Assembly: GCA_021413445.1 (NCBI GenBank) | Contig: JAIOQI010000033.1 | Location: 1-33,165 of the forward strand | Length of the DNA stretch: 33,165 nucleotides | DNA from: Alphaproteobacteria bacterium | GTDB taxonomy: Bacteria > Pseudomonadota > Alphaproteobacteria > Micavibrionales > UBA2020 | Direction of reading: 5' to 3' | Shown here: positions 17,446-26,414 of the stretch, piece after piece | Layout: each line of letters begins with the position of its first letter | Position numbering within the stretch: position 1 is the stretch's first letter | Program-made: the position numbers and the translations under genes | The notes under the pieces: model-generated | Told to the model about the DNA's origin: nothing | Seen by the model: the letters and a program-made list of their open reading frames with translations, nothing else | Databases searched by the model: none

Positions 17446-19278
17446 GTGGTGACTTCCGCAAAAGACGCCGCGCTCGGCATCCTCCGGAAAACCTACGGCT
17501 ACGCCAGCTTTCGCGGCCAGCAGGCCGAGATCATCGCCCATGTGACGGCCGGGCAGAACGCCTTTGTCCTGATGCCGACCGGCAGCTGGAAATCGATCTG
17601 CTACCAGATCCCCGCGCTCTGCCGCAACGGCGTCGGCATCATCGTTTCGCCGCTGATCGCGCTGATGCAGAACCAGGTCGATGCCCTGCAGCAGCTGGGC
17701 ATCCGGGCGGCGGCGATCAACTCCAGCATGGCGGCCGCCCACGTCGCGCAGACCAAAGACAGCCTCCGCAATGGCGGGATCGACCTCGTTTATGTCGCGC
17801 CTGAACGGCTATTGATGGACGACTTTCTCGACCTGCTTGACGCCTCTCCCATCGCCCTCTTCGCCATCGACGAGGCGCATTGCGTTTCGCAATGGGGGCA
17901 TGATTTCCGGCCGCATTACAAGCAGCTATCCATCCTCGCCGAAAGGTTCCCCGCCGTGCCGCGCATCGCCCTGACCGCGACGGCGGACATCCCGACGCGG
18001 AAAGACATCATCGACTGCCTGCAACTGGCGGACGGGAAGAGCTTCATCGCCGGCTTCGACCGCCCCAACATCCATTACAGCATCGTCGTCAAGAACAGCG
18101 CCCGGCAGCAGGTCCTCAAGTTCATCAAGGAAAACCACGCCGAAGACAGCGGCATCGTCTATTGCCTCTCGCGCAACACGGCGGACGAAACGGCAAGCTG
18201 GCTGTGCGAACAGGGCTTCAAGGCCCTGCCCTATCATGCCGGGTTGCCCGCCGATGTCCGCACCCGTCATCAGGAAAAATTCCTCAAGGAAGACGGCGTC
18301 ATCATGGTGGCGACCATCGCTTTCGGCATGGGCATCGACAAACCGGACGTGCGCTTTGTCGCCCACATGAACATCCCGAAAAACATCGAGGCCTATTACC
18401 AGGAAACCGGGCGCGCCGGGCGTGACGGGCTGCCGGCCAATGCGCTGATGGTCTATGGCATGGAAGACGCCGCCATGCAGCGCAGTTTCATCGAAAACTC
18501 CGCCGCGCCGGAACTCCAGAAGCGCATCGAGCACCAGAAGCTGAACGCGCTGCTCGGCCTGTGCGAGGCCGCCTGCTGCCGGCGCCAGGTCATCCTCGAA
18601 TATTTCGGCGACACCTGCCCGCCCTGCGGCAACTGCGACACCTGCCAGGCCCCGCCGGAAACTTTCGACGGCACGGTCGCCGCGCAAAAAGCGCTGTCCT
18701 GCGTTTACCGCACCGACCAGCGCTTCGGCGTCGCTTACCTGACGGAAGTGCTGCTCGGCGCGACGGACGATGAGCGCATCCGCAGTTTCGGCCACGACCA
18801 GATCAGCACTTTCGGCATCGGCAGGGAATACAGCAAGGCCGAATGGCAGAGCATCTTCCGCCAGCTGGTGGCGCAGAATTTATTGGCGGTGGACACCACC
18901 GGCCACGGCGGCCTGAAGCTGACGCCGCAGGGGCAGGCGTTCCTGAAGGAAAAGAAGACGCTGCGCCTGCGCAAATATGCCGGCAAGATAAAACTGAAAG
19001 TCGCGGCGCGGCTGGCGCAGGGGTTTGACGGCGACGTCGATCAGGGGTTGTTTGCCGCCCTGAAAGCCGCGCGGCTTTCCCTCTCCAAAGCCCAGAACGT
19101 CCCGCCCTATGTCATCTTTCACGACAAGACCTTGTACGAAATGGCCGCCCACAAGCCCGCCTCGCCTACCGAACTGCTGCGCATCAGCGGCGTCGGCGAG
19201 CGCAAGATGGAGCGCTACGGGCAGATTTTCCTGGATGTCATCGGGCAGCACGAGGACAAAGAAAAAGCCGCCCGGTAA
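17446..19278 (+). CDS. recQ: ATP-dependent DNA helicase RecQ, with Trp in the Walker A motif
   Basis: A 610-residue full-length RecQ with helicase core, RQC and HRDC domains. Seen: Walker A at 44-50 (PTGSWKS), DEAH at 142-145 with the RecQ aromatic-rich loop CVSQWGHDFRP, ALTATA, motif VI QETGRAGRDG (about 317-326), four zinc-binding cysteines (CRRQVILEYFGDTC..CGNC, about 376-402), and HRDC at about 530-605. The residue before the Walker A lysine is Trp48, whereas RecQ and other P-loop helicases have Gly there. GGAAG precedes a GTG start at 17446. RecQ unwinds 3'-5' in recombinational repair. Whether this copy hydrolyses ATP is in doubt. Confidence 0.93.
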   Translation: MVTSAKDAALGILRKTYGYASFRGQQAEIIAHVTAGQNAFVLMPTGSWKSICYQIPALCRNGVGIIVSPLIALMQNQVDALQQLGIRAAAINSSMAAAHVAQTKDSLRNGGIDLVYVAPERLLMDDFLDLLDASPIALFAIDEAHCVSQWGHDFRPHYKQLSILAERFPAVPRIALTATADIPTRKDIIDCLQLADGKSFIAGFDRPNIHYSIVVKNSARQQVLKFIKENHAEDSGIVYCLSRNTADETASWLCEQGFKALPYHAGLPADVRTRHQEKFLKEDGVIMVATIAFGMGIDKPDVRFVAHMNIPKNIEAYYQETGRAGRDGLPANALMVYGMEDAAMQRSFIENSAAPELQKRIEHQKLNALLGLCEAACCRRQVILEYFGDTCPPCGNCDTCQAPPETFDGTVAAQKALSCVYRTDQRFGVAYLTEVLLGATDDERIRSFGHDQISTFGIGREYSKAEWQSIFRQLVAQNLLAVDTTGHGGLKLTPQGQAFLKEKKTLRLRKYAGKIKLKVAARLAQGFDGDVDQGLFAALKAARLSLSKAQNVPPYVIFHDKTLYEMAAHKPASPTELLRISGVGERKMERYGQIFLDVIGQHEDKEKAAR

Positions 19279-19286
19279 TATCGTCT

Positions 19287-19304
19287 TCCCTGCGAAAGCA
19301 GGGA
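19287..19304. repeat. Short palindromic hairpin with GAAA loop at the recQ 3' end
   Basis: A 7-bp stem TCCCTGC / GCAGGGA closed by GAAA, within a CGTCTTCCCTGCGAAAGC..GGGATCCAG context. This resembles the dispersed bacterial repeat family containing CCCGCGAAAGCGGGA. It lies 8 bp after the recQ stop and could fold in the transcript. Only one copy is seen in this window. Confidence 0.5.
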
Positions 19305-19361
19305 TCCAGTTGGCATTTTACTCCATAAGTTGGTTACTAATAGCTAGAAATGAGGATGAAC

Positions 19362-20102
19362 ATGGCCAGAGATTTAATCATATTTCTATTACTAACAGCT
19401 TTCTCTTTTCCTGCGTATGCGGCTAAGTTCGACTTAAATACATACAGCATTGCTTGGTGGAAAAATAGTGAAGTGGGTATTTCTATTAGATTAACCGAAG
19501 AAGCAAAGCGCGGTTTTTCTGAAATCACCCAAAATAATCTTAATAAAAAAATCGAACTTTACGTCGGAGAATTGCTTGTTTCCTCACCAACTGTTCACGA
19601 ACCTTTATCATCAGATGGAAGAATATTTTTAGTAGTCGACAAACAATTGCACCAACAAATTATTCCATTATTACCGCAGGAAAAGAAGGATACTGGCAAA
19701 ATATTCTTTGCACGCAATCAGCACGAAGTTGATAGTCTTATAAAAAGCTTCTTACTCTCCCAAAGCAACACTGACCCAGCACTCGCAGAATCAGCAGAAT
19801 CGCAAGGCAACGCAGTTGCTGATCTTAACAATGATGGGAAGCCGGAGATTATTTTGGTGTGGACAACACTGGGAAAGACTTACTGGCGCAACACGCTTAC
19901 TGTTTTTGCCACGATGGGGCATGGATATACGCTCATTAACTCGTTACCTCTCAAAGGTGAAGCCAAGTTATCATCGGTAAAAGATGGTATAATTTTTGTT
20001 GATCAAACTATGCCTGCCAAGGATGATCCTGTATGTTGCCCGACTCTAAAGAGGCAGATGAAATACCAATGGATAGAATATAAAGTATCCGAGTTAAAAT
20101 AA
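19362..20102 (+). CDS. Secreted protein with SecD P1-head-like domain and a calcium-loop-like motif
   Basis: 246 residues from the ATG at 19362, chosen because GAGGA stands 5 nt upstream; an in-frame ATG at 19350 has no such site. A signal peptide (about 1-20, ending PAYA) is followed by a region (about 32-90) whose pattern fits the P1 head of SecD: SIRLTEEAKRGFSEITQNNL, ELYVGELLVSSPTVHEPLSSDGRI. Near 157-168 is DLNNDGKPEI, like the FG-GAP/EF-hand-type calcium loop. There are no further membrane segments, so it is not a SecD subunit. Codon use and AT content differ from the flanking genes, suggesting transfer. The match is from memory; the function is unknown. Confidence 0.75.
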   Translation: MARDLIIFLLLTAFSFPAYAAKFDLNTYSIAWWKNSEVGISIRLTEEAKRGFSEITQNNLNKKIELYVGELLVSSPTVHEPLSSDGRIFLVVDKQLHQQIIPLLPQEKKDTGKIFFARNQHEVDSLIKSFLLSQSNTDPALAESAESQGNAVADLNNDGKPEIILVWTTLGKTYWRNTLTVFATMGHGYTLINSLPLKGEAKLSSVKDGIIFVDQTMPAKDDPVCCPTLKRQMKYQWIEYKVSELK

Positions 20103-20120
20103 GAGTAAAAAACTATAAGA

Positions 20121-20157
20121 AAACAGCCCTTACCAGTGAAGGTAAGGGCTGTTTTTG
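20121..20157. terminator. Bidirectional intrinsic terminator
   Basis: A 14-bp perfect stem (arm AAACAGCCCTTACC, 20121-20134) with a 6-nt loop, followed on the plus strand by a T-run. On the minus strand it is followed by a TTTTC stretch, so it can end both the secreted-protein gene (plus) and the rpsO operon (minus), which converge here. Confidence 0.88.
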
Positions 20158-20170
20158 TCTTTAAGCGTGG

Positions 20171-20377
20171 TCAAAAAATGAAACTCTCCGACCTATCACT
20201 ATCTAATAGGAGGCCACGGCGGCTGCCCATGTCTTTTTTGTGGGTTTTCATGTGTTCGGTCAGGTTCTTGATGCGCTCGGTGAGGAGGGCGACCTGCACT
20301 TCGGGCGACCCGGTGTCTTTTGGAACCGTCGCATACTTTTTAATCAGTTCCTGTTTCTTTTTTGGCTCTATCGACAT
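20171..20377 (-). CDS. rpsO: 30S ribosomal protein S15, C-terminally truncated
   Basis: The ATG at 20377 has AAAGGAG 6 nt upstream and gives the normal S15 N-terminus. Residues 1-57 match S15 closely ([32 protein letters not shown]), including the rRNA-contacting His42, Asp49 and Ser52. After Leu57 the sequence changes to an 11-residue unrelated tail and stops at 68 residues; normal S15 has about 89. None of the three frames beyond the break continues S15, so this is not a simple frameshift. The C-terminal helix is missing. It follows truB by 19 bp in the usual operon order, but pnp, which normally comes next, is absent. It may be a pseudogene with an intact copy elsewhere, or a shortened S15. 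Confidence 0.85.
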   Translation of the reverse strand: MSIEPKKKQELIKKYATVPKDTGSPEVQVALLTERIKNLTEHMKTHKKDMGSRRGLLLDSDRSESFIF

Positions 20378-20396
20378 CGCATACTCCTTTATAAGG

Positions 20397-21329
20397 TCAG
20401 AGGTTAAACAAACGCACCGGGTGCAGTTCAATGCCATCCCTTTCGAGGAGAGCAAGGGGCTTGTTATAGCCGGTGGCCAGTATCAGCCCTGTCATCCCGT
20501 CAATGCCCGCCATATCGAGGCGGTCCATATCCTGACGCGACAGCAGCCTGATGGTCTGGCCTTGGCGGATGCGGCTGATCTCGTCGTCCGTCAGGGCTAG
20601 AGCCGGGATGTCGTCCAGCACAGTCTCGACGGGCAACAGATAGAGATCAGGAGCGGAAGATAGCACCATTTTCTCGAATACGTCCAGCGGAATCGCGTTT
20701 TCTTCTGAAAAAACGCCCACAGCCAGGCGGCGGAGGCGCGAAACATGGCCAAAACAGCCCAAAATCTGCCCCATATCGCGGGCAATCGAGCGAACATAGG
20801 TGCCTTTGCCGCATTCCAGCTCGAATTCGGCCGTATCGGGGGTAGTTCCCAGCAGCCTCAGGCCATAGACCGAAACGATGCGGGACTGCAGCTCGACCTC
20901 TTCCCCGGCGCGGGCGAGGTCATAGGCGCGCTCCCCCTCCACCTTGATGGCGGAGAATCGGGGCGGGGTCTGCTCGATATCGCCGATAAAACGGGGGATC
21001 AGGGCGGCAATCTCGGCGGCGGTCGGGCGCTGGGCGGAAGTGGCGGTCACCTCCCCTTCGCTGTCGTCGGTATTGCGCGCCTCGCCCCAGGTGACGGTGA
21101 AGCTATAGACCTTGTCGTGGTCCTGCGCGAACTGGATGGTCTTGGTGGCTTCGCCGAGCGCAATCGGCAGGATGCCGGTCGCCAGCGGGTCGAGCGTGCC
21201 GGCATGGCCCAGCTTCTGCGCATTCAGCGCCCGGCGCACACGGCCGAGAACCTGGTTGGAGGTGATCCCCTGCGGCTTGTCGATGTTCAGCCAGCCGTGG
21301 ATGGGAGTGCCTTTTTTGCGGCGTCCCAT
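20397..21329 (-). CDS. truB: tRNA pseudouridine(55) synthase TruB
   Basis: 310 residues. Motif [15 protein letters not shown] (about 11-24) and the catalytic Asp in [14 protein letters not shown] (about 42-55) are intact, as are KVYSF and [18 protein letters not shown] (PUA-proximal motif). A C-terminal domain follows. TruB makes Psi55 in the tRNA T-loop and acts as a tRNA chaperone. The ATG follows the rbfA stop directly as TAAATG. Confidence 0.95.
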   Translation of the reverse strand: MGRRKKGTPIHGWLNIDKPQGITSNQVLGRVRRALNAQKLGHAGTLDPLATGILPIALGEATKTIQFAQDHDKVYSFTVTWGEARNTDDSEGEVTATSAQRPTAAEIAALIPRFIGDIEQTPPRFSAIKVEGERAYDLARAGEEVELQSRIVSVYGLRLLGTTPDTAEFELECGKGTYVRSIARDMGQILGCFGHVSRLRRLAVGVFSEENAIPLDVFEKMVLSSAPDLYLLPVETVLDDIPALALTDDEISRIRQGQTIRLLSRQDMDRLDMAGIDGMTGLILATGYNKPLALLERDGIELHPVRLFNL

Positions 21330-21755
21330 TTATTCTTCCTCGTCCCCGTCATCCCTTTTCAGGAGGTCTTTGCGCACGGTTTCATGCTGCAGCAGCCTTT
21401 CGATGCGGGCGGCTTCGTCGAAGCTGTGGTCGATCTTGAAGGTGATCTTCGGCGTGTAACGGAGCTCCATGCGGCTGGCCAGTTCCGTGCGGAAAAACCC
21501 GGCGGCGCGGTTGAGCGCGTCAAGGAAGGTGTCGGCATTCGCGCCGCCCAGCGGCATGACGAAGGCGGTGGCATGCTTCAGGTCGGCGCCGATCTCGACC
21601 GCCGTCACCGTGATCGTGTTCGCCTCCAGCAAAGCCGGGTCGCGGAAACGCCCGCGCTGCAAGATCTCCACCAGCCAGTGGCGGACTTGCTCAGCGACGC
21701 GTAACTGGCGCTGCCCTGCCGTTGGCCGGCCGGTATGTGATCTGGTTTTTCTCAT
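21330..21755 (-). CDS. rbfA: Ribosome-binding factor A
   Basis: 141 residues with the RbfA KH-like fold: an N-terminal RQLRVAEQVRHWLVEIL helix, ITVTAVEIGADLKHATAFVMPL, then LRYTPKITFKIDHSFDEAARIERLL with the family's F-x-x-D-x-S/T pattern. A short acidic tail ends the protein. It is needed for 30S maturation (16S 5' helix). It sits 10 bp after infB and abuts truB. Confidence 0.93.
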   Translation of the reverse strand: MRKTRSHTGRPTAGQRQLRVAEQVRHWLVEILQRGRFRDPALLEANTITVTAVEIGADLKHATAFVMPLGGANADTFLDALNRAAGFFRTELASRMELRYTPKITFKIDHSFDEAARIERLLQHETVRKDLLKRDDGDEEE

Positions 21756-21765
21756 CTGCTGCCGC

Positions 21766-24321
21766 TTATGCCAGTTGACGGTCCGTGCTTTCCATCTCGA
21801 AAGCCTCGATCATGTCGCCTTCCTTGATGTCGTCATAGTTCTCGAAGGCCATCCCGCATTCGTAGCCCTTCTGCACGTCGCGGACTTCGTCCTTGAAGCG
21901 GCGCAGGGTCTTGAGCGTGCCTTCGTGGATCACGACGTTGTCGCGCAGCAGGCGCACCTTGGCGCCGCGCTTGACGAGGCCTTCGGTGACGAAGCAGCCC
22001 GCGATCTTGCCGGTCTTGCTGACGTTGAAGACCTTGCGGATTTCGGCGTAACCAATGAACTTTTCCTTGACCGTGGGAGAGAGGAGTCCGCTCAGCAGCC
22101 CTTTTACTTCATCGATGACTTCATAAATGATCGAGTAATAGTGGATCTGCACACCGTCCCGCTTGGCGAGGTCGCGCGCCTGCGGGTTGGCGCGGACGTT
22201 AAAGCCGATGACCATGGCCTTGGACGCGTTCGCCAGCGTGATGTCGGATTCCGTGATGGCGCCGACGCCGGAATGCAGAACCTGCACGCGGACTTCCTTA
22301 TTGTCTTCCGTCAGCTTGTTCAGGGCGCCGACGATCGCCTCCACCGAACCATGCACGTCGCCCTTGATGAGGACGGGAAGGTTCTTGGCGACGCCGGCCT
22401 GGATATCGCTGATCATCAGGTCAAGCGTGCGGACGCCCTTGGTTTTTGTCGCTTGCAGCGCGCGTTTCTTGCGCAGACGGAATTCGGCGATCTCGCGGGC
22501 CTTGGCTTCGTCGGCCACGACGGTGAAATCATCCCCCGCCTCCGGCGTGCCGGTGAGCCCTAAGACCTCGATCGGCTGTCCGGGCAGGGCTTCCTTCACC
22601 TGCTGGCCGCGGTCGTTGATGAGCGCGCGGACGCGGCCCGTTTCAATGCCGGTGACGAAGATATCGCCGGTTTTGAGCGTGCCTTTCTGGACGAGGACGG
22701 TGGCGACGGCGCCCTTGCCCTGTTCCAGGCGCGCTTCAACCACCGAGCCGATGGCGGTGCGGTCGGGATTGGCGCGGAGGCGCAGGACTTCGGACTGCAG
22801 CAGGATCGCCTCTTCGAGTTCCGTGAGGCCCTTCCTGGTTTTGGCCGACACTTCGACGCACTGGCTTTCGCCGCCCATCTGTTCGACGAACACTTCATAC
22901 TGCAGGAGCTGCTGGCGGACTTTGTCGGGATTGGCCGCGGGCAGGTCGCATTTATTGATGGCGACAATGATCGGCTTTCCGGCGGCCTTGGCGTGGCTGA
23001 TCGCCTCGATCGTCTGCGGCATCACGCTGTCATCGGCCGCAACGACCAGGATGACGATGTCGGTGACGTCGGCGCCGCGGGCGCGCATCTCGGTAAAGGC
23101 GGCGTGGCCGGGGGTGTCGATGAAGGTGATTTTCTTGCCGGCCTTGGTCTGGATCTGGTAGGCGCCGATATGCTGGGTGATGCCGCCGGCTTCATGAACC
23201 GCGACATCCGTGGAACGGATGGCATCGAGCAGCGACGTCTTGCCGTGATCGACGTGGCCCATGATCGTGACGACCGGCGGGCGCTCCTGCAGGTTTTCTT
23301 CCTTGTCCTCGGTGCTGTGCGTGCCCAGCTCGACGTCGGACTCCAGGACCCGCTTCATGGTGTGCCCGAATTCATGGACGACCAGCTCGGCGGTATCGGC
23401 GTCAATCGTCTGGTTGGCGGTGGCCATGATGCCCATCGTCATGAGCTTTTTCACGACATCGCCCACGCGCTCGGTCATGCGGTTGGCCAGCTCCTGGACG
23501 GTAATCACCTCGGGGATGACGACTTCGCGGAACTGCTTGACTTTTTCCTGCGAGGCGGCCGCCTGCTTGGCGCGCATGCGTTCGCGGGCGCGGCGCTGCG
23601 CCGCCATGCTGGGGGTGCGCCCGTCGCGGTCGCCGCCGACGGTTTCGTTGATGACCTGGTGAACCGTCAGCTTGCCGCTGTTGCGGCGGCGCGGCTCGTT
23701 CAATTTGGCGCCGGGACGTTTTTTCAGCGCGTCGGCCGTCCCTTCGGTATCCTCGATAGCGCGGCCGTAGAAATCAACCTTGCGGCCGGTAGGTTTTTTA
23801 TCGGAAGGGGGCGCGACAATGCTGGTCGGGCTCGGCGCGTGCTTGCGCGTTTCCGCCTCGGCGGCCTTGCGGCGGCGTTCTGAATCGGTGGCTTCGTTGA
23901 TCTGGCGCAGCTTGGCCATTTCCTGATCGCGGATGCTTTCAGGGGAAAGCGGCTGTCCGGGGACCTTGTCGGCCGCCGGCGCTTCCGCCTCATCAGCCTC
24001 TTGGCCTTTGAGGACGAGGCCGGTCTGATAGTGGGTTGAGGCAGCTTCTTTCGGGTTTTGCTGCGCATGCTGCAGGGCGCGGATCCGCACCTCGCGCTCG
24101 GCTTCGGTCAGGCCGCTGAAAGCCGCATCGGCGCGGGATTTCGCCGTTTCGGCCTCGGCGCCGCGCTTTTTCTTGACTTCCACGGCGACCGGCCGCGCCG
24201 ACCGCCCCGTCGCGACATTGCGACGCGCAGCCCCTGCGCCCAGCGGGGTTTTCAGGCTGAGGGTGCCCTTGCCCGGCAGGCTGAGTTTTTTGCTGCTGTC
24301 GTTATCGGATTTATCTGTCAT
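21766..24321 (-). CDS. infB: Translation initiation factor IF-2
   Basis: 851 residues from the ATG at 24321; the preceding in-frame TTG was rejected. It has a charged, low-complexity N-terminal region (1-270) including an IF2 N-terminal-like stretch, then [11 protein letters not shown] (IF2_N). The GTPase domain carries G1 GHVDHGKTS (about 350), G3 DTPGH, G4 NKCD and G5 SAKT, followed by two beta-barrel domains. The C-terminal end [20 protein letters not shown] is typical of fMet-tRNA-binding domain C2. It lies 24 bp after nusA without the ylxR (DUF448) gene that usually separates them in alphaproteobacteria. Confidence 0.97.
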   Translation of the reverse strand: MTDKSDNDSSKKLSLPGKGTLSLKTPLGAGAARRNVATGRSARPVAVEVKKKRGAEAETAKSRADAAFSGLTEAEREVRIRALQHAQQNPKEAASTHYQTGLVLKGQEADEAEAPAADKVPGQPLSPESIRDQEMAKLRQINEATDSERRRKAAEAETRKHAPSPTSIVAPPSDKKPTGRKVDFYGRAIEDTEGTADALKKRPGAKLNEPRRRNSGKLTVHQVINETVGGDRDGRTPSMAAQRRARERMRAKQAAASQEKVKQFREVVIPEVITVQELANRMTERVGDVVKKLMTMGIMATANQTIDADTAELVVHEFGHTMKRVLESDVELGTHSTEDKEENLQERPPVVTIMGHVDHGKTSLLDAIRSTDVAVHEAGGITQHIGAYQIQTKAGKKITFIDTPGHAAFTEMRARGADVTDIVILVVAADDSVMPQTIEAISHAKAAGKPIIVAINKCDLPAANPDKVRQQLLQYEVFVEQMGGESQCVEVSAKTRKGLTELEEAILLQSEVLRLRANPDRTAIGSVVEARLEQGKGAVATVLVQKGTLKTGDIFVTGIETGRVRALINDRGQQVKEALPGQPIEVLGLTGTPEAGDDFTVVADEAKAREIAEFRLRKKRALQATKTKGVRTLDLMISDIQAGVAKNLPVLIKGDVHGSVEAIVGALNKLTEDNKEVRVQVLHSGVGAITESDITLANASKAMVIGFNVRANPQARDLAKRDGVQIHYYSIIYEVIDEVKGLLSGLLSPTVKEKFIGYAEIRKVFNVSKTGKIAGCFVTEGLVKRGAKVRLLRDNVVIHEGTLKTLRRFKDEVRDVQKGYECGMAFENYDDIKEGDMIEAFEMESTDRQLA

Positions 24322-24345
24322 CAAAATATCCCTAACCTCTTTTGC

Positions 24346-25866
24346 TTAACCGTTATGAGCGGCCTTGTTATCATCGGCGAACCAGCTGGCCCGCGCCGCC
24401 ATGATGACGGCATTGGCCTGGGATTCCGTCAGCTTGTCGGCGCCGACGATCTCGCGCAGCTCGTCGCTGGCAAGATCGCCCAGGTCGTCCATCTTCTTCA
24501 CGCCCTTTTCGCCCAGGGCGATAATCATGTCCTGGGTCAGGCCCTTGACGGAGAAAAGCTCCTTGCTGATGCCCATCTCTGCGGCGCGTTTTTCAAAGGC
24601 CTTTTTCTTGCTGTCAAGGAAGCTGAGGGCGCGGCTCTTCAGCTCGGCGGCAACGTCGGTGTCAAAACCTTCGATCCTGCCCAGTTCCTCGTTGGAGGTT
24701 TCGACGATGTCCTCGATGGAGGCGAAGCCCTCGACGACCAGCAGGTGCGCGATAACCTCATCGACGTCCATCGCCTCGATGAAAAGGGCGGAGCGCGTCT
24801 TGAGTTCGCTCTGGCGGCGCTCGGTCTCTTCGGCTTCGGTCATGATGTCGATGTTCCAGCCGGAAAGCTGCGTCGCCAGGCGGACGTTCTGGCCGCGGCG
24901 GCCGATGGCCAGACTCAATTGATCGTCGGGCACCACCACATCCAGGCGGCGGTTGTCCTCGTCCATCACCACTTTGGTCACTTCCGCCGGGGCGAGGGCG
25001 TTGACGATAAAGGTCGCGGTATCGTGCGACCAGGGGATGATGTCGATCTTTTCGCCCTGCAGTTCGCCGACAACGGCCTGAACGCGGCTGCCGCGCATGC
25101 CGACGCAGGCGCCGACCGGGTCGATCGAGCCGTCATGGGAAATGACCGCGATCTTGGCGCGGCTGCCCGGGTCGCGGGCAACGGCCTTGATCTCGATGAT
25201 GCCGTCATAGATTTCCGGCACTTCCTGCTTGAACAGCTTGGCCAGGAAATCGGCGTGGGTGCGGGACAGGAACACCTGCGGGCCGCGCGCCTCGCGGCGC
25301 ACGTCGTAGATGTAGGCGCGGACGCGGTCGCCGTTCTTGAAATGCTCGCGCGGCAGGGCGTCGTTGCGGCGGAGGAAGGCTTCGCCGCGGCCCAGATCGA
25401 CCGTCACGTTGCCGTATTCGACGCGCTTGACGACGCCGCTGACGATCTCGCCGATGCGGTCCTTGTATTCCTCATAGAGGCGCTCGCGCTCGGCGTCGCG
25501 CACTTTCTGGAAGATGACCTGCTTCGCGGTCTGCGCGGCGATGCGCCCGAAATCCAGCGGCGGCAGCTTGTCGATGATGTACTCGCCGAGCTGGGCGTCC
25601 GGCTTGATCTTCTGCGCCGGCTTGAGGAGGATCTGCTGCGGCTCCAGCTCGGGCGTTTCAGGATTGAACGCTTCCACCACCTGGCGGTAGCGGAAAAGCG
25701 CGATTTCGCCGGTTTTGCGGTCGATCAGGGCGCGGATGTCGTGATCGTAGCCGTACTTGGAACGGCCGGCCTTCTGGATGGCTTCTTCCATCGCGGCGAT
25801 AACAATCTCGCGGTCGATATTCTTTTCACGGGCAACGGCATCGGCGACTTGAAGTAATTCTTGCAT
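24346..25866 (-). CDS. nusA: Transcription termination/antitermination factor NusA
   Basis: 506 residues. It has an N-terminal RNA polymerase-binding domain (1-125), S1 domain (about 135-200), KH1 and KH2 (about 230-345; GACVGMRGSRVQAVVGELQGEKIDI and AIGRRGQNVRLA). Two C-terminal helix-hairpin-helix-like repeats follow (about 370-430 and 450-500), one rich in acidic residues. It modulates pausing, Rho-dependent and intrinsic termination. It follows rimP by 23 bp in the same operon. Confidence 0.97.
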   Translation of the reverse strand: MQELLQVADAVAREKNIDREIVIAAMEEAIQKAGRSKYGYDHDIRALIDRKTGEIALFRYRQVVEAFNPETPELEPQQILLKPAQKIKPDAQLGEYIIDKLPPLDFGRIAAQTAKQVIFQKVRDAERERLYEEYKDRIGEIVSGVVKRVEYGNVTVDLGRGEAFLRRNDALPREHFKNGDRVRAYIYDVRREARGPQVFLSRTHADFLAKLFKQEVPEIYDGIIEIKAVARDPGSRAKIAVISHDGSIDPVGACVGMRGSRVQAVVGELQGEKIDIIPWSHDTATFIVNALAPAEVTKVVMDEDNRRLDVVVPDDQLSLAIGRRGQNVRLATQLSGWNIDIMTEAEETERRQSELKTRSALFIEAMDVDEVIAHLLVVEGFASIEDIVETSNEELGRIEGFDTDVAAELKSRALSFLDSKKKAFEKRAAEMGISKELFSVKGLTQDMIIALGEKGVKKMDDLGDLASDELREIVGADKLTESQANAVIMAARASWFADDNKAAHNG

Positions 25867-25889
25867 GGTCTTTCTTCCTGTTTTCCTGG

Positions 25890-26390
25890 TTAACCTTTTT
25901 TCTTCTCTGGTTTCTTTTTGACAAAAGTATCTTCCGGCGTCAGTTTCGCCTTCTGAATGCTGTAGAAGGGAATCTCGAAATCCCCTTCCTCGGTGGCAAT
26001 GAGGACATTCTCGCCCTTCAGGCCTTTCAGGCTGCCCTTGAAGCGCTTGCGCCCGTCAATGGCGGGCTCGATTTCAATACGCGCCAGCTGGCCGGCATAA
26101 CGGCCGAAATCCTTCAGGCGGGTCAGCGGACGGTCAAAGCCCGGCGAGCCGACCTCGAGGTAATAGGACGCGTCGTTCAGGACATTCTCGACATCCATCA
26201 CCGCGGAAATGGCCTGGCTCAGCTTGGCGCATTCATCGAGGGTGATGGTGCCGTCGGCTTTCTCCGCCATGATCTGCAGGGTCGGCTTGCCGCTGCCGAT
26301 CAGCAGAACGCGCACCAGCTCAAACCCCATCGACTCAACGGTGGGGGTGATGGCACGCTCGATCTTTTTGACCAACGGTGGCTTATCCAT
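25890..26390 (-). CDS. rimP: Ribosome maturation factor RimP
   Basis: 166 residues from the ATG at 26390, preceded by GAAGAG. Longer in-frame starts would run into the leader hairpin and add residues foreign to the family. RimP motifs: ESMGFELVRVLL (beta-alpha start), ALVSP-like LSQAISAVMDVEN, YYLEVGSPGFDRPLTRLKDFGRYAG, then an SH3-like C-terminal domain and a lysine-rich tail. It acts in 30S assembly. It heads the rimP-nusA-infB-rbfA-truB-rpsO operon. Confidence 0.93.
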   Translation of the reverse strand: MDKPPLVKKIERAITPTVESMGFELVRVLLIGSGKPTLQIMAEKADGTITLDECAKLSQAISAVMDVENVLNDASYYLEVGSPGFDRPLTRLKDFGRYAGQLARIEIEPAIDGRKRFKGSLKGLKGENVLIATEEGDFEIPFYSIQKAKLTPEDTFVKKKPEKKKG

Positions 26391-26414
26391 GTCTCTTCTT
26401 TCAATCACCCAAGC

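Larger units (their letters stand above)
19281..20206. other. AT-rich segment between recQ and the truncated rpsO
   Basis: Base composition falls sharply after the recQ stop and recovers at about 20207 inside rpsO. The segment holds a GAAA-loop hairpin repeat at its left edge, one secreted protein gene, a terminator, and the non-homologous tail of rpsO. This suggests an insertion or rearrangement with one junction inside rpsO. No transposase, integrase or terminal repeat is visible. Confidence 0.5.

Noticed and set aside
17441..17452. Four-codon ATG..TGA mini frames just before the GTG starts of recQ and (at 11188-11202) comEC
   Set aside because: Similar in layout, but such short frames arise often by chance and neither has its own convincing Shine-Dalgarno site.
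20171..20455. Longer rpsO reading from 20455 (94 residues)
   Set aside because: The extra 26 residues overlap the truB 3' end and match nothing in S15; a strong Shine-Dalgarno fixes the start at 20377.
24058..25857. Long plus-strand open frame (599 codons)
   Set aside because: It lies antisense to nusA and infB; high GC gives long shadow frames, and the peptide has no recognisable motif.
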